Shown piece after piece: positions 62,393 to 64,000 of a stretch of DNA of 64,000 bases. A model generated the notes under the pieces. It did not search any database. It had not been told where the DNA came from and saw only the letters and a program-made list of their open reading frames with translations. Where the stretch lies: assembly GCF_900116225.1 (NCBI RefSeq), contig NZ_FOZZ01000008.1, positions 1-64,000 of the forward strand, read 5' to 3'. The position numbers and the translations under genes are program-made. Source of the DNA: Sphingobacterium wenxiniae. GTDB taxonomy: Bacteria; Bacteroidota; Bacteroidia; Sphingobacteriales; Sphingobacteriaceae. The first letter of the stretch is position 1. Every line of letters starts with the position of its first letter.

Positions 62393-63550
62393 ATGAAAAT
62401 ACAGTTCATAATTACGGATTACGGTAGCTTCAATAATTTTCTTGGAGATGTGGCTGTCGCCTTGGTAAGGCAGGGCTATCGTGTGCATGTGATATGCTCG
62501 AAGGATAAGGTCATACAGGTTACGGATAGGTTTGATTACGAAGGAGAAGGCGTGACGTTCGCATACATTCCCTTTCCGAGAGGATTCAATGTGTTCAAGC
62601 ATTGGAAAGCGTCGAGACAGATCCATCAGGCCGTCAGCGCTTTTTCTCCCGATATTGTGAGCATACATTTTACCACCGGGATCTTTACCACAACCTTTGC
62701 AGGGCCCTTGGGGTACAAGACCCTTGGTACCTTCCATGGTTTAGGGTATCCCGTGGTGGAGGGCACGTTGAAACGCTGGTTATACTATGGTATAGAAGCG
62801 CTGTGCATGAGACGGATAGATGAAGCCTGGGTACTGAACAGTTTTGACTACCAACAACTGCAAAAAGATTTTGCCGGTTCGCGGACAAAGGTTTTCTTGC
62901 AACCGACCAAAGGCCTAGGGTGCGTATTGGACAGATTTGACAAGAACCTGTTTTCCGCAGAGGCTAAGGAGAGCCTAAGAAATAGCTTGGGAATTGAGCA
63001 GGGAGATTTCGTGTTGTGCTTTACCGGAAGATTTGTTTTCTTCAAAGGGTATGACAAGGTCATCCGCGCTTTGAGGTTCCTGTTGGAGGATCGCGGGATG
63101 ACCAATATCAAGTTGTTGCTTATCGGAGGGAAAGACAAGGCACACCCTACGGGGCTTACCGATGATGAGGAGAGGTGGGCTATGCAGAGCCGGCATATTA
63201 TTCCGGTCGGCTTTACGCACGAGGTCGCAAAATACCTGAGCATAACAGATGTTTTCGTCTTTCCGAGCGAGAAAGAGGGGGTACCCGTCTGTATCATCGA
63301 GGCATTGGCCATGGAGGTGCCTGTCGTTACGACGGATGCACGCGGGTGCAATGACTTGGTCACACACCTTTCCAATGGTATTTTAGTAAACAAAAAACCA
63401 TCTACCCGACAACTGGCCGAAGCCATTATGTTATTAAAAGAAGATGGGGAACTATACCATCGGTTGAAGATGCAGATCGCGACGGAGCGTTGGTCTTTGG
63501 ATCGGGAAAATTTTGTTGAGCAGCAGGTAGACTTATTTAGCAGGGCGTGA
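62393..63550 (+). CDS. GT4 family glycosyltransferase
   Basis: A 385-residue GT-B enzyme: IQFIITDYGSFNNFLGDVAV, VSIHFTTGIFTTTFAGPLG, GTFHGLGYP, FTGRFVFFKGYDKVIRAL, LLIGGKD, the EX7E motif EGVPVCIIEALAMEVPVV and TTDARGCNDLV. It resembles late-acting GTs (CapM/PglA-like). Its DNA looks clearly richer in G+C than the 45-62 kb genes, so it is probably outside the AT-rich block. The ATG at 62393 is used; the frame can be read from 62369 only with a non-ATG start. Confidence 0.9.
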   Translation: MKIQFIITDYGSFNNFLGDVAVALVRQGYRVHVICSKDKVIQVTDRFDYEGEGVTFAYIPFPRGFNVFKHWKASRQIHQAVSAFSPDIVSIHFTTGIFTTTFAGPLGYKTLGTFHGLGYPVVEGTLKRWLYYGIEALCMRRIDEAWVLNSFDYQQLQKDFAGSRTKVFLQPTKGLGCVLDRFDKNLFSAEAKESLRNSLGIEQGDFVLCFTGRFVFFKGYDKVIRALRFLLEDRGMTNIKLLLIGGKDKAHPTGLTDDEERWAMQSRHIIPVGFTHEVAKYLSITDVFVFPSEKEGVPVCIIEALAMEVPVVTTDARGCNDLVTHLSNGILVNKKPSTRQLAEAIMLLKEDGELYHRLKMQIATERWSLDRENFVEQQVDLFSRA

Positions 63551-63626
63551 AAGGACAAAATATTTTCGTGCTTTTGGTATAATGTGGTATATTTAGATAA
63601 GTTTATTGCTTAAAGAAGAGAAAAAT

Positions 63627-64000
63627 ATGATCAGGTATCTTTGGGGTGTTTTTGTAGTATGTTCTTTATCAGTAGGGGCACTGAGTGCACAGGAGAGAGC
63701 TTTTGATATCCATCTTGTCAAAGTGAATGTCCTGCCCCTTGTAGCCCAGAGCTACAGCCTATCCTATGAGACATTTATATCAAACCGGGTTTCCATAGGG
63801 ACGAGTGTCAATTATAAGCCCTCGGGTGGTTTCCCTCTCCGAGCGAAAGTAGAGAATTATTATACAGACACCGACATCCGGGTGAGCAATACACAGGTGG
63901 GGCAGCTCGCTATCACGCCCGAGGTGCGATTCTATCTTTTGTCTTCTTCAAGCCTAAGAGGCTTTTATATAAGCAGTTTCCTCCAGTATGCCAACTATCG
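63627..64000 (+). CDS. Outer-membrane beta-barrel protein, 5' part
   Basis: The frame starts at the ATG at 63627 and runs off the window after 124 codons. A signal peptide (YLWGVFVVCSLSVGALSAQ) is followed by alternating strands as in DUF3575-like outer-membrane proteins: FDIHLVKVNVLPLVAQSYSL, YETFISNRVSIGTSVNYKP, LAITPEVRFYLL and FYISSFLQYANY. The family cannot be fixed from the N-terminal part alone. It lies 76 bases after the last GT4 and on the same strand. Confidence 0.75.
   Translation, partial: MIRYLWGVFVVCSLSVGALSAQERAFDIHLVKVNVLPLVAQSYSLSYETFISNRVSIGTSVNYKPSGGFPLRAKVENYYTDTDIRVSNTQVGQLAITPEVRFYLLSSSSLRGFYISSFLQYANY

Noticed and set aside
62848..63558. 236-codon minus-strand frame opposite the last GT4
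   Set aside because: It is a shadow of the plus-strand GT4 gene, which has all family motifs; the antisense protein has no recognisable character.

Overview
The window is a chromosomal segment of a Bacteroidota bacterium, most likely a member of the Sphingobacteriaceae (Sphingobacterium-like). This rests on repeated TAnnTTTG (-7) promoter boxes upstream of genes, on family variants typical of the phylum (LytB-type IspH, a Cys-rich HemH, a long GAPDH, a DUF1684-peptide deformylase fusion), and on Bacteroidota-style polysaccharide export genes. No taxonomic search was possible.

Layout. The window opens with the 3' part of a 5S rRNA and its terminator. Positions 0.26-31 kb are mostly housekeeping genes on both strands: a universal stress protein, dnaG, a glutaminyl cyclase, the secreted deformylase fusion, ruvX-ybeY, ndk, ispH, hemH, a metallophosphoesterase, a trans-sulfuration PLP enzyme, mfd, an AraC regulator, a uxs-galE sugar-nucleotide pair, waaA, gap, hemW, an M1 peptidase, a WG-repeat protein, an XpaC-like/TelA pair and a DEDDh exonuclease. 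A gene just downstream of mfd (12040-12545, minus strand) lacks a usable start and appears frameshifted.

From 31 kb to the right end lies one very large plus-strand cell-surface polysaccharide locus. First come precursor genes: manC, a nucleotidyltransferase, a UDP-HexNAc dehydrogenase, and rfbB/C/D/A for dTDP-rhamnose. Then come a Wza-type OPX protein, a Wzz-type protein, UDP-glucose dehydrogenase, and an ABC exporter (Wzm/Wzt). Past the ATPase domain of wzt the DNA looks clearly more AT-rich, and the polymer-specific genes follow: a nonulosonic-acid module (CMP-sugar synthetase, IMPase-like phosphatase, NeuB fused to a sialyltransferase-like domain, and a GT29-type sialyltransferase), then about nine glycosyltransferases, two tandem GH16 hydrolases and a Wzy-like membrane protein. 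The last complete gene, a GT4, and the partial outer-membrane protein that follows look less AT-rich again.

The most unusual structures are: (i) inverted GTTAGA/TCTAAC repeat arms in the spaces of the rhamnose operon, one pair enclosing an intact four-helix-bundle (S23/IVS) gene and two pairs empty, with the stops of rfbB, rfbC and rfbD inside the repeat; (ii) a second, dead S23 gene 1.7 kb upstream between a different kind of repeat arms; (iii) the NeuB fusion and its GT29 neighbour; (iv) a perfect 40-bp palindrome upstream of the exonuclease gene; (v) several promoters placed so close to ATG codons that leaderless mRNAs are implied.
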